Notes under the pieces: generated by a model
What the model was told of the DNA's origin: nothing
The model's input: only the letters and a program-made list of their open reading frames with translations
Databases searched by the model: none
Position numbers and translations under genes: made by a program
Shown: positions 35,676 to 50,041 of the stretch, piece by piece
Layout of the letters: every line of letters begins with the position of its first letter
Position numbering within the stretch: position 1 is the first letter of the stretch
Origin: Vicinamibacteria bacterium
GTDB taxonomy: Bacteria; Acidobacteriota; Vicinamibacteria; Fen-336
Reading direction: 5' to 3'
NCBI GenBank assembly: GCA_025994075.1
Contig: JAMQGV010000024.1
Location: forward strand, 1 to 64,000
DNA: 64,000 nt

Positions 35676-35970
35676 GCTTCACCTCGTCCGCCGAGCGCTC
35701 GGGCAGCCCCGGCTTGCCGACCGCGACCAGGTCCGTGCCGCGCTCCGGTCCGACCGCGCGGAACGCCTCGCGCAGCAGCCGCTTCGCACGGTTGCGGCGG
35801 ACCGCGTCACCGACCCGCCGGCCGACGGCGAGGCCGAGTCGCGCCAGCGGTTGCGGCCGATCCAGCGCGAAGAGCACGAACAGCGCGCCGTCGAGCCGCA
35901 GGCCCTCCTTGAGCACTCGCCGGATGTCGGCACCGGAGCGCAACCGCCTCGGCCGGGCCAGCCCGCTCAC
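35602..35970 (-). CDS. rnpA: Ribonuclease P protein component
   Basis: Protein cofactor of RNase P for tRNA 5' processing. The 122-residue protein has the central RNR signature [13 protein letters not shown] and the N-terminal [16 protein letters not shown]. The GTG start at 35970 is 14 nt after rpmH; longer frames upstream only read through rpmH in another phase. Confidence 0.93.
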   Translation of the reverse strand: MSGLARPRRLRSGADIRRVLKEGLRLDGALFVLFALDRPQPLARLGLAVGRRVGDAVRRNRAKRLLREAFRAVGPERGTDLVAVGKPGLPERSADEVKRELAQRLRRLEGRPARRSRPAGRD

Positions 35971-35984
35971 GAGTGCCGCGCGCG

Positions 35985-36119
35985 CTACAGCGCGATCCGC
36001 TTCCGGCCCTTCTGACGGCGGCGCTTCAGGACCAGGCGACCGCCCTTGGTCCGCATCCGGACCAGGAAGCCGTGGGTGCGGCGCCGGTGGCGGTTGTTCG
36101 GCTGGAACGTCCTCTTCAT
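35985..36119 (-). CDS. rpmH: 50S ribosomal protein L34
   Basis: A 44-residue highly basic protein, [19 protein letters not shown] at the start and KGRKRIAL at the end, matching L34 over its full length. It leads the rpmH-rnpA-yidD-yidC-jag-rsmG operon and has its own strong promoter. Confidence 0.98.
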   Translation of the reverse strand: MKRTFQPNNRHRRRTHGFLVRMRTKGGRLVLKRRRQKGRKRIAL

Positions 36120-36160
36120 GGTTCTTCGAAGCCTCGCAAGTGCGTCCGACGAAAGCGATA

Positions 36161-36190
36161 AGTGTACGGCTCCCCACAGGACGCTGTCAA
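36161..36190 (-). promoter_or_regulatory. rpmH promoter (TTGACA-18-TACACT)
   Basis: On the minus strand a perfect TTGACA (36185-36190) and TACACT (36161-36166) are 18 bp apart, 42 nt before the rpmH ATG. Confidence 0.8.
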
Positions 36191-36222
36191 ACGACGGCGC
36201 GGCCCCGCGGACCGCTCCAGCA

Positions 36223-36251
36223 TTGAGCCCCGTCGCTTCGTGTGCTAACGT
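36223..36251 (+). promoter_or_regulatory. Candidate dnaA promoter (TTGAGC-17-TAACGT)
   Basis: TTGAGC (36223-36228) and TAACGT (36246-36251) are 17 bp apart. Initiation near 36258 leaves a leader of about 174 nt that contains two of the CCACAG motifs, which would allow autoregulation by DnaA. Confidence 0.55.
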
Positions 36252-36431
36252 CCCCGCTTCGGACGAAACGCTTCTCGCGGCCACCGCCTCCCGATTTCCA
36301 CAGATGTTGAAATCTCTGTGCAAAACCCGCCCGTTCGGGAGCGGCGCGGGGCGTTGCGGCTCGATCCGTGTCTCAAGTCGTTGCATCAAAGAGAGTTGCG
36401 TCCCACAGTCGAAGCCAGGAGCGCCGCTGTC

Positions 36432-37736
36432 GTGAACCTCTGGGATCAGGTCCTCGGGCTGCTCGAGCGGAAGCTGACCCGCCACACGTTCAGTCTCTGG
36501 TTCCGACCCACCACGCTGCTCTCCGAGGATGCGAGCCTGTTGCGGGTGCGGGTGCCCTCCGCCCAGTTCAAGGACTGGCTGACGAAGAACTACCAGCCGG
36601 TGCTGCACGAGGCACTGGCCGACCTCGGTCGCCCCGAGGTGAAGGTCGTCTTCGAGCCCGAAGACGTCGAGCCGATGGCCGCGCCCGCGGCGGCCGCCGC
36701 CGAGCCACCGCGTGACGAGGCCCTGGCTCCGCTCAACCCCAAGTACACCTTCGAGAGCTTCGTGGTCGGCTCCTCGAACCAGTTCGCGCACGCCGCCGCG
36801 CGGGCCGTGGCCGAGATCCCCTCCAAGAGCTACAACCCGCTGTTCCTCTACGGCGGCGTCGGGCTCGGCAAGACCCACCTGATGCACGCGATCGGCCACT
36901 ACATCCAGGCCCGCAACCAGAAGCTGCGGCTGCTCTACATCTCGTCGGACCGCTTCATCAACGAGATGATCAACGCCATCCGCTTCGACCGCCTGCCCGC
37001 GTTCCGCCAGAAGTACCGCTCGATCGACGTGCTGCTCGTCGACGACATCCAGTTCATGGCCGGCAAGGACCGCACCCAGGAGGAGTTCTTCCACATCTTC
37101 AACGCCCTCCACGACGGCCAGAAGCAGATCGTGATCTCGTCGGACTGTCCTCCCCGCCAGATCCCCAGCCTGGAGGAACGCCTCCAGTCCCGCTTCGAGT
37201 GGGGGCTGATCGCCGACATCCAGCCGCCGGACATCGAGACCAAGGTCGCGATCCTGCGCAAGAAGGCCGAGTCGGAACGGGTCGAGGTGCCCGAGAACGT
37301 CGCGCTGTTCATCGCGAGCAAGGTCCGCACGAACATCCGCGAACTCGAGGGCAGCCTGATCCGGCTGGTCGCCTACGCGAGCCTGACCGGCCGCGACATC
37401 GACCTGCCGCTGACCCAGGAGGTCCTGAAGGACCTGCTGCACACGGAGGACAAGCCGGTCAGCCTGGAGATGATCCAGAAGCTCGTCGCCGACCACTACA
37501 ATGTGAAGCTCGCCGAGCTCAAGACCCGCAACAACTCCAAGGCGGTGGCCCTGCCGCGCCAGGTCGCGATGTACCTGATGAAGACGCTCACCGACGCCTC
37601 GCTGCCCGAGATCGGCAAGGCGTTCGGCAAGCACCACACGACGGTGATCCACTCCGTGCGCAAGATCGAGGATCAGCGCAAGAAGGACCCCGATTTCGAC
37701 AGGCTGATCCACAGCCTGATGCACTCATTCCGATGA
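36432..37736 (+). CDS. dnaA: Chromosomal replication initiator DnaA
   Basis: AAA+ initiator that melts oriC. The 434-residue protein has domain I (about 1-75, [21 protein letters not shown]), a short linker, the AAA+ domain with Walker [10 protein letters not shown] and Walker B LLVDDIQF, and domain IV with the DNA-binding signature [15 protein letters not shown]. The GTG start follows AGGAG at 10 nt; frames extending further upstream lack a ribosome-binding site. Confidence 0.98.
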   Translation: MNLWDQVLGLLERKLTRHTFSLWFRPTTLLSEDASLLRVRVPSAQFKDWLTKNYQPVLHEALADLGRPEVKVVFEPEDVEPMAAPAAAAAEPPRDEALAPLNPKYTFESFVVGSSNQFAHAAARAVAEIPSKSYNPLFLYGGVGLGKTHLMHAIGHYIQARNQKLRLLYISSDRFINEMINAIRFDRLPAFRQKYRSIDVLLVDDIQFMAGKDRTQEEFFHIFNALHDGQKQIVISSDCPPRQIPSLEERLQSRFEWGLIADIQPPDIETKVAILRKKAESERVEVPENVALFIASKVRTNIRELEGSLIRLVAYASLTGRDIDLPLTQEVLKDLLHTEDKPVSLEMIQKLVADHYNVKLAELKTRNNSKAVALPRQVAMYLMKTLTDASLPEIGKAFGKHHTTVIHSVRKIEDQRKKDPDFDRLIHSLMHSFR

Positions 37737-37971
37737 AGTTGCGCCGCTTTTCCGCAGGCAGCGGCTGTGGGGCCCCGGTGACCGCGCTGTGGGTCGCCCG
37801 CCATCCTCAGCCCGCCGCTCACGGCCGCCCCGGCATCCACAGGCCGACCCACAGCGGTCGCCGTCGCCGCTCAGAGACTTGCGCGGATTCACACCGTTTC
37901 CACAGTCACCTCTTTCTCTTCTCGTCTCTCTCCCGTATGTCGGTTTGAAAGGAACGGGAAAGGAACCGCTC
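37737..37971. other. dnaA-dnaN intergenic region, candidate part of oriC
   Basis: 235 nt with five CCACAG/CTGTGG hexamers (37765-37770, 37787-37792 on one strand; 37837-37842, 37849-37854, 37900-37905 on the other), including GTTTCCACA and GCATCCACA, each two mismatches from TTATCCACA. The last 70 nt before dnaN are pyrimidine-rich (TCTTTCTCTTCTCGTCTCTC), which could be the unwinding side. No gene is visible. Confidence 0.55.
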
Positions 37972-39081
37972 ATGGAATTCGTCGTCCGCAAGACCGACCT
38001 CGTCAAGGAACTGTCGCTGGTCCAGGGCATCGTCGAGCGCAAGAACTCGATCCCGATCCTCGCCAACGTCCTCCTCGAGGCCGAGCGCGGGGGAGGGCTG
38101 CGGATCTCGGCCACCGACCTCGACGTGTCGCTGCGCTCCTCCTGTGCCGCCGACGTGGCGACGCCCGGGGCGCTGACGCTGGGCGCCAAGAAGCTGTTCG
38201 AGATCGCCCGCGTGCTGCCCGACGCCGACGTCCGGGTCGCGGTCGGCGCCGACGGCTGGGCCAGTCTCGAGTGCGAGCGCGTGCGCTACCGGATGGCGGG
38301 CCTGCCGCGCGAGGACTTCCCCGCGCTGCCCGAGGCGGAAGGTGGCGCCGCGGTCGAGCTGCCGGCCGCCCCGCTGCGCGAGATGATCCTCCGCACCGCC
38401 TTCGCGATCACCGCCGAGGACGCCCGCTACTACCTCTCGGGCGCGCTGCTGGTGCTGGAGAGCGATTCGTGCGCGCTGGTCGCCACCGACGGCCACCGCC
38501 TCGCCTACTGCCGCGCGACCGCCAGCCTGGAGGTCAAGGAACCGCGCCGGATCCTGGTCCCGCGCAAGGCCGTGCACGAACTGGCCCGCCTGCTCGAGGG
38601 AGCTGACAGCGTCGCCTTCGAGGCCCGCGAGGCCCACCTGCTGTTCCGCAGCGGCGGCCGGACGCTCGCCTGCAAGACGATCGAGGGCCAGTTCCCCGCC
38701 TTCGAGCGGGTGGTCGCCGTCACCGGAGAGCGCAAGGTCGAACTCTCGCGCGAGGCGCTCGTCACCGCCGTCCGCCGCGTCAGCCTGCTCTCCTCCGAGC
38801 GCAGCCGGGCGGTCCGCGTCGCGCTCGGCAAGGGCAAGCTGGAACTCTCCGCCCAGTCCCCGGACCAGGGCGAAGCCCGCGAGACGCTCGTCGTCGAGGA
38901 GCCGGGCCCGGAGCTGGAGATCGGCTTCAATGCCGCCTACCTGCTCGACTTCCTCGGCGTCGCCGGCACGGAGACCGTGTGGCTGGAGCTGAAGGACGCC
39001 GAGAGCCAGGGGCTGCTGCGCCCGGGCGGCGACGCCGCCGCCCTCGACTACCGCTACGTCGTGATGCCGATGCGGTTCTAG
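37972..39081 (+). CDS. dnaN: DNA polymerase III beta subunit (sliding clamp)
   Basis: Ring-shaped processivity clamp. The 369-residue protein shows the three-repeat clamp pattern; recognisable pieces are SIPILANVLLEA, RYYLSGALLVLE, LVATDGHRLAYCRA and the C-terminal YRYVVMPMRF that ends nearly all DnaN proteins. AAGGAA precedes the ATG by 8 nt. Confidence 0.98.
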   Translation: MEFVVRKTDLVKELSLVQGIVERKNSIPILANVLLEAERGGGLRISATDLDVSLRSSCAADVATPGALTLGAKKLFEIARVLPDADVRVAVGADGWASLECERVRYRMAGLPREDFPALPEAEGGAAVELPAAPLREMILRTAFAITAEDARYYLSGALLVLESDSCALVATDGHRLAYCRATASLEVKEPRRILVPRKAVHELARLLEGADSVAFEAREAHLLFRSGGRTLACKTIEGQFPAFERVVAVTGERKVELSREALVTAVRRVSLLSSERSRAVRVALGKGKLELSAQSPDQGEARETLVVEEPGPELEIGFNAAYLLDFLGVAGTETVWLELKDAESQGLLRPGGDAAALDYRYVVMPMRF

Positions 39082-39091
39082 ATCGCGAAGC

Positions 39092-42567
<3,476 letters not shown>

Positions 42568-42595
42568 GCGGGAAGCGAGAGAACGAAGACCGAAG

Positions 42596-45079
42596 ATGGA
42601 CGAACCCGAGAAGATCGCGCTCTTCAAGATCCCCACCAACATCGCCGACGAGATGCGGCAGTCCTACATGGACTACGCGATGTCGGTGATCATCGGCCGC
42701 GCGCTGCCCGACGTGCGCGACGGGCTCAAGCCCGCCAACCGCCGCGTGCTGTACGGCATGCAGCAGATGGGCCTGGTGCCGGGGCGGCCCTATCGCAAGA
42801 GCGCCAAGATCGTCGGCGAGGTGATGGGCAACTACCACCCGCACGGCGACATGGCGATCTACGACACGCTGGTGCGGATGGCCCAGCCGTGGAACATGCG
42901 GGCGCCTCTCGTCGACGGCCAGGGCAACTTCGGCTCGGTCGACGGCGACCCGCCCGCCGCCCAGCGCTACACCGAGGCGCGGCTGACCCGGCTCGGCGCT
43001 CTGATGATGGCCGACATCGAGAAGGAGACGGTCGACTTCCAGCCGACCTACGACGACTCCTCGGTCGAGCCGACGGTGCTGCCCACCGCGCTGCCTAACC
43101 TGCTCGTCAACGGCGCCGCCGGCATCGCGGTCGGCATGGCCACCAACATCCCGCCCCACAACCTGGGCGAGGTGGTGGAGGCGCTCACCTTCCTGATCGA
43201 GAACCCGGACCTCACCCCCGACGAGCGGCTCGAGGGCGTGATGCAGCGCGTCCCCGGGCCCGACTTCCCGACCGGGGCCACGATCTGCGGCCGCGGCGGC
43301 ATCCGCTCCGCCTACCGCACCGGCCGCGGCCAGATCGTGCTGCGCGCCAAGGCCGAGATCGAGACCAACAAGAAGGGCGACCGCGAGCAGATCGTGATCC
43401 GCGAGATCCCCTACCAGGTCAACAAGGCGAAGCTGATCGAGAAGATCGCCGACCTGGTCCGCGAGAAGCGGCTCGAGGGCATCTCCGACGTGCGCGACGA
43501 GTCCGACCGCGAGGGGATGCGGATCGTCGTCGACGTCAAGAAGGGCGAGCCCGCCCAGGTCGTGCTCAACAACCTGTACAAGCACACCCCGCTGCAGGAC
43601 ACCTTCGGCGTGATCCTGCTGGCGATCGTCGACCAGCGGCCGCGGGTGCTGAACCTGCTCGAGGCCTGCGAGCTGTTCCTCGAGTTCCGCCGCGAGGTGA
43701 TCCGCCGGCGCACCGTGTTCGAGCTGAAGAAGGCCGAGGCTCGCGCCCACGTCCTCGAGGGCTACGTGATCGCCCTCGACAATCTCGACGCGGTGATCGC
43801 GCTGATCCGCGGCTCGAAGACGCCGGCCGAGGCCCACGCCGGCCTCGTCTCGCGCTTCGGCCTGACCGAGATCCAGGCCGACGCCATCCTCGAGCTGCAA
43901 CTGCAGCGGCTGACCGGGCTCGAGCGCCAGAAGATCGTCGACGAACTCGCCGAGCTGAAGGTGCTGATCGCCGACCTGAAGGACATCCTGGCCCGCGCCG
44001 AGCGCATCGACCGCATCGTCGTCGACGAGCTGCGCAAGCTGCGCGCCGACCACGGCGACCCGCGCCGCACCGACATCGTCGACTCGGTCGACGAGATCAC
44101 CACCCTCGACATGATCGCCGACGAGGACGTGGCGATCTCGATCACCCACGGCGGCTACATCAAGCGCACCTCGATCTCGACCTACCGCTCGCAGCGCCGC
44201 GGCGGCCGCGGCCGGATCGGGATGAAGACCAAGGACGAGGACTTCGTCGACCACCTGTTCATCGCCTCGACCCACTCCTACATCCTGGTCTTCACCGACC
44301 GCGGCCGCTGCTACTGGCTGCGCGTGCACACGATCCCCGACGTGGGGCCCGGCGGCAAGGGCAAGGCGATCGTCAACCTGGTCCAGCTCCAGCCCGGCGA
44401 GAAGCTGGCGGGCATGGTCGCGGTGCGCGACTTCGAGGCGGGCGGCTACGTGTTCCTCGCGACCCGGCGCGGCATCGTCAAGAAGACCGAGCTGCGGGCG
44501 TTCGGGAACCCGCGCGCCGGCGGCATCATCGCGCTCGGCGTCGAGGAGCCCGACGCGCTGCTCGAGGCGGTGCTGACCGGCGGCCAGGACGAGCTGCTGC
44601 TCGCCACCCGGGAGGGCCTGTCGATCCGCTTCGCCGAAGGCGACGTGCGGCCGATGGGGCGCACCGCCTACGGCGTCAAGGGGATCGAGCTCGGCGAAGG
44701 CGACGAGGTGGTGGCGCTCGAGGTGCTGCAGAAGGAGGGCACGCTCCTGACCGTGGCCGAACGCGGCTACGGCAAGCGGACCGAACTCGGCGAGTACCGG
44801 CTGCAGAACCGCGGCGGCAAGGGCATCATCAACATGGACGTCACCGAGCGCACCGGGCAGGTGGTCGGGGTCAAGTTCCTGCAGGGCGACGAGCAGGTGA
44901 TGCTGATCAGCGGAAAAGGTATGATCATCCGTCTCAACACGGCGGAGATCCGGACGATCGGCCGCAACACGCAGGGCGTGCGCCTGATCGACCTGGAGGA
45001 GGGCGACGCCCTCGTCTCGGTCGCCCGCCTCGCCGAGCGCGACGAGGCCGACGAGCCGGCACCAGCGCCTGAGAGTTGA
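42596..45079 (+). CDS. gyrA: DNA gyrase subunit A
   Basis: DNA-cleaving subunit of gyrase. The 827-residue protein has the catalytic tyrosine Y125 in [10 protein letters not shown] and a C-terminal six-bladed pinwheel with the GyrA box QRRGGRG, so it is gyrase and not topoisomerase IV. In the quinolone region [10 protein letters not shown], the residue aligned with E. coli Ser83 is Met (M86); the Asp87 equivalent is kept. Starts 28 nt after gyrB. Confidence 0.97.
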   Translation: MDEPEKIALFKIPTNIADEMRQSYMDYAMSVIIGRALPDVRDGLKPANRRVLYGMQQMGLVPGRPYRKSAKIVGEVMGNYHPHGDMAIYDTLVRMAQPWNMRAPLVDGQGNFGSVDGDPPAAQRYTEARLTRLGALMMADIEKETVDFQPTYDDSSVEPTVLPTALPNLLVNGAAGIAVGMATNIPPHNLGEVVEALTFLIENPDLTPDERLEGVMQRVPGPDFPTGATICGRGGIRSAYRTGRGQIVLRAKAEIETNKKGDREQIVIREIPYQVNKAKLIEKIADLVREKRLEGISDVRDESDREGMRIVVDVKKGEPAQVVLNNLYKHTPLQDTFGVILLAIVDQRPRVLNLLEACELFLEFRREVIRRRTVFELKKAEARAHVLEGYVIALDNLDAVIALIRGSKTPAEAHAGLVSRFGLTEIQADAILELQLQRLTGLERQKIVDELAELKVLIADLKDILARAERIDRIVVDELRKLRADHGDPRRTDIVDSVDEITTLDMIADEDVAISITHGGYIKRTSISTYRSQRRGGRGRIGMKTKDEDFVDHLFIASTHSYILVFTDRGRCYWLRVHTIPDVGPGGKGKAIVNLVQLQPGEKLAGMVAVRDFEAGGYVFLATRRGIVKKTELRAFGNPRAGGIIALGVEEPDALLEAVLTGGQDELLLATREGLSIRFAEGDVRPMGRTAYGVKGIELGEGDEVVALEVLQKEGTLLTVAERGYGKRTELGEYRLQNRGGKGIINMDVTERTGQVVGVKFLQGDEQVMLISGKGMIIRLNTAEIRTIGRNTQGVRLIDLEEGDALVSVARLAERDEADEPAPAPES

Positions 45080-45114
45080 TCCAAGGGCCGGGGAGCGCTT
45101 CTGAAGGAGGAGCC

Positions 45115-45777
45115 ATGAGACTTCGTGACGGGGCGCTGCTGGTGCTGGCCGCCTTCGCGGCCGCCTGTGGCGGCGCCGAGAACCAGGTCGTCGAGAACTA
45201 CTTCCGCGCGGTGGCCGCCAAGGACACCCAGACCGTGTCGAGCTTCGCGATCGTGCTGTTCGACAAGGTGCCCCAGTCCTGGAAGGTGCTCGGCGCCTCC
45301 CCCGAGAATCGCGGCCCGGCCCCGCTCGTCGAGATCGTCCGGAAGAACCAGGAGGCGATCAAGGGCCTGGCCGACAACAAGAAGACCTACAACCAGTACT
45401 ACCTCGACAACCTGAACCCCGCCACCGAGGTCCAGGACCTGCTGAAGAAGGGCGCGCCGATCCCGGCTCGCCTCGCCAAGGTCGCCGAGGACTGGAAGGG
45501 CTTCATCGAGAAGGAGAAGGAGTTCAAGCGCGCGGTCGCCGACACGACCCAGGAGCTGGAGCGGGAGAAGCGCGTCGTCACCCTCTCGATCGGGGCCAGC
45601 GAGGAGATCGAGAAGCTCACCGGCGACATGGTGGAGAAGACCGTCGACGTGGCCGTCACGGTGGACGGCACGGTCGAGAACTACACCATGACGCTGCGCA
45701 AGTACGAGATGAAGGACGCCGCCGGCGTCACCCTGCCGATGAGCCGCTGGGTGGTCACCGGACTCGACAAGAAGTAG
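45115..45777 (+). CDS. Lipoprotein of unknown function
   Basis: A 220-residue protein with a lipoprotein signal (AAFAAAC, lipidated C18). The mature part opens with VVENYFRAVAAKDTQTV, similar to the start of NTF2-like domains, then a Lys/Glu-rich helical region (about 115-165) and a beta-rich end. I do not recognise a family. An ideal GAAGGAGG ribosome-binding site fixes the ATG at 45115. It is the last gene of the dnaA-gyrA direction and precedes a strong hairpin. Confidence 0.88.
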   Translation: MRLRDGALLVLAAFAAACGGAENQVVENYFRAVAAKDTQTVSSFAIVLFDKVPQSWKVLGASPENRGPAPLVEIVRKNQEAIKGLADNKKTYNQYYLDNLNPATEVQDLLKKGAPIPARLAKVAEDWKGFIEKEKEFKRAVADTTQELEREKRVVTLSIGASEEIEKLTGDMVEKTVDVAVTVDGTVENYTMTLRKYEMKDAAGVTLPMSRWVVTGLDKK

Positions 45778-45793
45778 TCCCGGGCAGCGTCGC

Positions 45794-45831
45794 GGGCCGC
45801 GGAGGGGGCTGAGGCGCCCCGGCCGCGGCCC
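45794..45831. terminator. Bidirectional terminator between the lipoprotein and uvrD genes
   Basis: GGGCCGCGG (45794-45802) pairs with CCGCGGCCC (45823-45831), with an inner GGGG/CCCC stem, in the 63-nt gap between two convergent genes. A GTTCGCGTTT stretch follows on the plus strand. The symmetry suits both directions. Confidence 0.75.
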
Positions 45832-45840
45832 GTTCGCGTT

Positions 45841-48105
45841 TCAGGCCTCTTCGAGCCCCGCGTACTTCGCGACCAGGCGCTTGGCGCCCACGCCCGGGAA
45901 CGACACGGTGACCTTGAGGTCGTCGCCGTCGCCCTCGCGGCGGATCACGGTCCCCACCCCGAACAGCGGATGGCGGACGCGGGCTCCGGCCTTCAGCTCC
46001 GGCCCGCCGGGAGCCGGCGGAGCGGCGGCCGCCGCGGCCAGGCGCGGGGGCAGCGACGACCGGCTGAGCGCCGGCTCGTCGCGCCAGCCGGAGCGCCCGC
46101 CGCCGCCCCCGGAGCGCCAGCCCCCGGTCGCCGGCGGGGCCTCGAACCCCTGCCCGGTGCGGCGCAGGCCGACGGGAGGCAGCTCCTCGAGAAAGCGGCT
46201 CGGCTCGGCCAGCCGCCGCTGGCCGAACACGGCCCGGGTCACGGTCCAGGTCAGGTGCAGCCGCTCCATCGCGCGGGTCATCCCGACGTAGCAGAGGCGG
46301 CGCTCCTCCTCGATCCCGTCGTCGTCGTTCGCCGCGCGGGCGTGGGGCACGAGCCCCTCCTCCATCCCGATCAGGAACACGTCCTCGAACTCGAGGCCCT
46401 TGGCCGCGTGGAACGTCATCAGCACGACGGGCGCTTCGCCCTTGGCCTGGTCGACGTCGGAGAGCAGCGAGATCTCGTCGAGGAAGCCGGCGAGGCCCGC
46501 CGCGTCCTCGCGGGCCTCGTACTCGGCCACCGAGTTGATCAGCTCGGCGAGGTTGGCCTCGCGCTGCTGGCTCTCGCGCGAGTCGTCGTCGGCCAGCGCC
46601 AGCGCGTAGCCCGACAGCTCGAGCAGCCGCTCGACGAGCCCGCGCAGGGTGAGCCGCGCGGCGTCCTCGCGCAGCCGCGTCACCAGGTCGCGGAAGCGGC
46701 CGAGCGGCAGCGTGGCGCGGGCCGGCAGCAGCGCGTCGTCGACGACGCGCCCGAGAGCGCCCATCAGCGACAGGCGCTCGGCACCGGCGAGCCGCTCCAG
46801 CTCGGTGACGGTCTTGTCGCCGATCCCGCGCGGCGGCACGTTGAGCACCCGCCGCACGGCCATGTCGTCGTCCGGATTGAGGACCAGGCGCAGGTAGCCG
46901 AGGACGTCCTTGACCTCCTTGCGCTCGTAGAACCCGACGCCGCCGACCACCACGTAGGGCAGGCCGTGGCGCCGCAGCGCCTCTTCCAGCAGGCGGCTCT
47001 GGGCGTTCATCCGGAACAGCACCGCGGCGCGGTGCTGCCGCCGCGAGGCGATCCGCTCCACGACCCACGCCGCCTCCTGGTACTCGTCGGCCGCGCGGTG
47101 CAGCCACACCGGGTCGCCGCCGGCGCGGGTCGCCTGCAGCGTCTTGCCCTTGCGCTTGCGGTTGCGCGAGACGAGGGTGCCGGCGGCGTCGAGGATCGCC
47201 TGGGTCGAGCGGTAGTTCTGCTCGAGGCGCAGCACCCGGGCGCCGGGGAAGTGGCGCTCGAAGTTCAGGATGTTCTCGATCGTCGCGCCGCGCCAGGAGT
47301 AGATCGACTGGTCCTCGTCGCCGACCACCGTCACGTTTCCAGCGCCGCCCGCCAGCAGCCGGACCAGGTCGAACTGGGCGCGGTTGGTGTCCTGGTACTC
47401 GTCGACCAGCAGGTACGAGAAGCGCCGCTGCCAGCGCTCGCGTACGGCGGCGTCCTGCGCGAGCAGCGCGACGCTGCGCAGCAGCAGGTCGTCGAAGTCG
47501 AGCGCGTGGGCGGCGTTCAGCCGCTGCTGGTAGCGCTCGGCCACCCGCTGCACGAGCGAGGCCTGCAGCGACATCTCGTCCGCGGCCTCCGGGTCGCGCC
47601 CCGAGTTCTTGCGGGCCGAGATGCGCGACAGCAGCCGCCGCGGCGGGTGCAGCTTCTCGGACAGGTCCAGCTCCTTCATCGCCAGCCTGACGGCGGCGAG
47701 CTGGTCGGCCTCGTCGTAGATCACGAACTCGCGGGGCAGCGAGGCGGCCTCGAACTCGCGGCGCAGCAGGCGGACGCACAGCGCGTGGAAGGTGGAGACC
47801 CACAACCCGGCTGCGCTGCCGCCGCCCAGCAGGTGCAGCACCCGCTCCTTCATCTCGCCGGCCGCCTTGTTGGTGAAGGTGACGGCCAGGATCGCGTCGC
47901 GCGGCACGCCGCGGTCGAGCACGAGGTGGGCGATGCGGTGGGTGATGACGCGGGTCTTGCCGCTGCCCGCGCCGGCCAGGATCAGCACGGGGCCGTCGGC
48001 CGCCAGCACCGCGGCGCGCTGCTGCGGGTTGAGCCCGGCGAGGAGATCGGGGGCCGCCGGGCCCGCGGGCCCCGGCCACGGGCCGCGCACGACGTTGCCG
48101 CTCAT
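45841..48105 (-). CDS. uvrD: UvrD/PcrA-family DNA helicase
   Basis: Superfamily 1A 3'-5' helicase for excision repair and replication. The 754-residue protein has motif I GAGSGKT, Ia TFTNKAAGEM, motif II LLVDEYQDTN, motif III GDEDQSIYSWRGA, motif IV LEQNYRST and motif V MTFHAAKGLEFEDVFL. The C-terminal ~60 residues form a Tudor-like domain (GARVRHPLFGVGTV) found in PcrA/UvrD and used to contact RNA polymerase, after a Gly/Arg/Ala-rich linker. Starts 8 nt after glmS. Confidence 0.96.
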   Translation of the reverse strand: MSGNVVRGPWPGPAGPAAPDLLAGLNPQQRAAVLAADGPVLILAGAGSGKTRVITHRIAHLVLDRGVPRDAILAVTFTNKAAGEMKERVLHLLGGGSAAGLWVSTFHALCVRLLRREFEAASLPREFVIYDEADQLAAVRLAMKELDLSEKLHPPRRLLSRISARKNSGRDPEAADEMSLQASLVQRVAERYQQRLNAAHALDFDDLLLRSVALLAQDAAVRERWQRRFSYLLVDEYQDTNRAQFDLVRLLAGGAGNVTVVGDEDQSIYSWRGATIENILNFERHFPGARVLRLEQNYRSTQAILDAAGTLVSRNRKRKGKTLQATRAGGDPVWLHRAADEYQEAAWVVERIASRRQHRAAVLFRMNAQSRLLEEALRRHGLPYVVVGGVGFYERKEVKDVLGYLRLVLNPDDDMAVRRVLNVPPRGIGDKTVTELERLAGAERLSLMGALGRVVDDALLPARATLPLGRFRDLVTRLREDAARLTLRGLVERLLELSGYALALADDDSRESQQREANLAELINSVAEYEAREDAAGLAGFLDEISLLSDVDQAKGEAPVVLMTFHAAKGLEFEDVFLIGMEEGLVPHARAANDDDGIEEERRLCYVGMTRAMERLHLTWTVTRAVFGQRRLAEPSRFLEELPPVGLRRTGQGFEAPPATGGWRSGGGGGRSGWRDEPALSRSSLPPRLAAAAAAPPAPGGPELKAGARVRHPLFGVGTVIRREGDGDDLKVTVSFPGVGAKRLVAKYAGLEEA

Positions 48106-48113
48106 CGCGACGC

Positions 48114-49955
<1,842 letters not shown>

Positions 49956-49983
49956 GCGCTTCGCTTCTCCTCTCGCCGGAACG

Positions 49984-50001
49984 CGTGGCTGCGGGGCCAC
50001 G
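49984..50001 (-). terminator. Hairpin between glmU and glmS
   Basis: CGTGGC (49984-49989) pairs with GCCACG (49996-50001) around a six-nt loop in the 86-nt gap. Its GTGGC-N6-GCCAC form recurs after the aminotransferase gene at 53 kb. Confidence 0.4.
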
Positions 50002-50041
50002 AACGGCGACGCCGGCTCCGCCCGATGCAAGGGCGGGGCCG

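Larger units (their letters stand above)
36120..36431. other. rpmH-dnaA intergenic region, candidate part of oriC
   Basis: 312 nt without a gene, between divergent rpmH and dnaA. It holds the two promoters listed here, three CCACAG hexamers (36174-36179, 36298-36303, 36403-36408) that form the core of DnaA boxes, and TTTTGCACA on the minus strand (36317-36325), one mismatch from TTATNCACA. The stretch 36290-36326 is locally AT-richer than its surroundings. A bipartite origin around dnaA is inferred. Confidence 0.55.

Noticed and set aside
49956..50041. glmS ribozyme or riboswitch upstream of glmS
   Set aside because: The gap is only 86 nt and shows only a small hairpin; no ribozyme core could be recognised.
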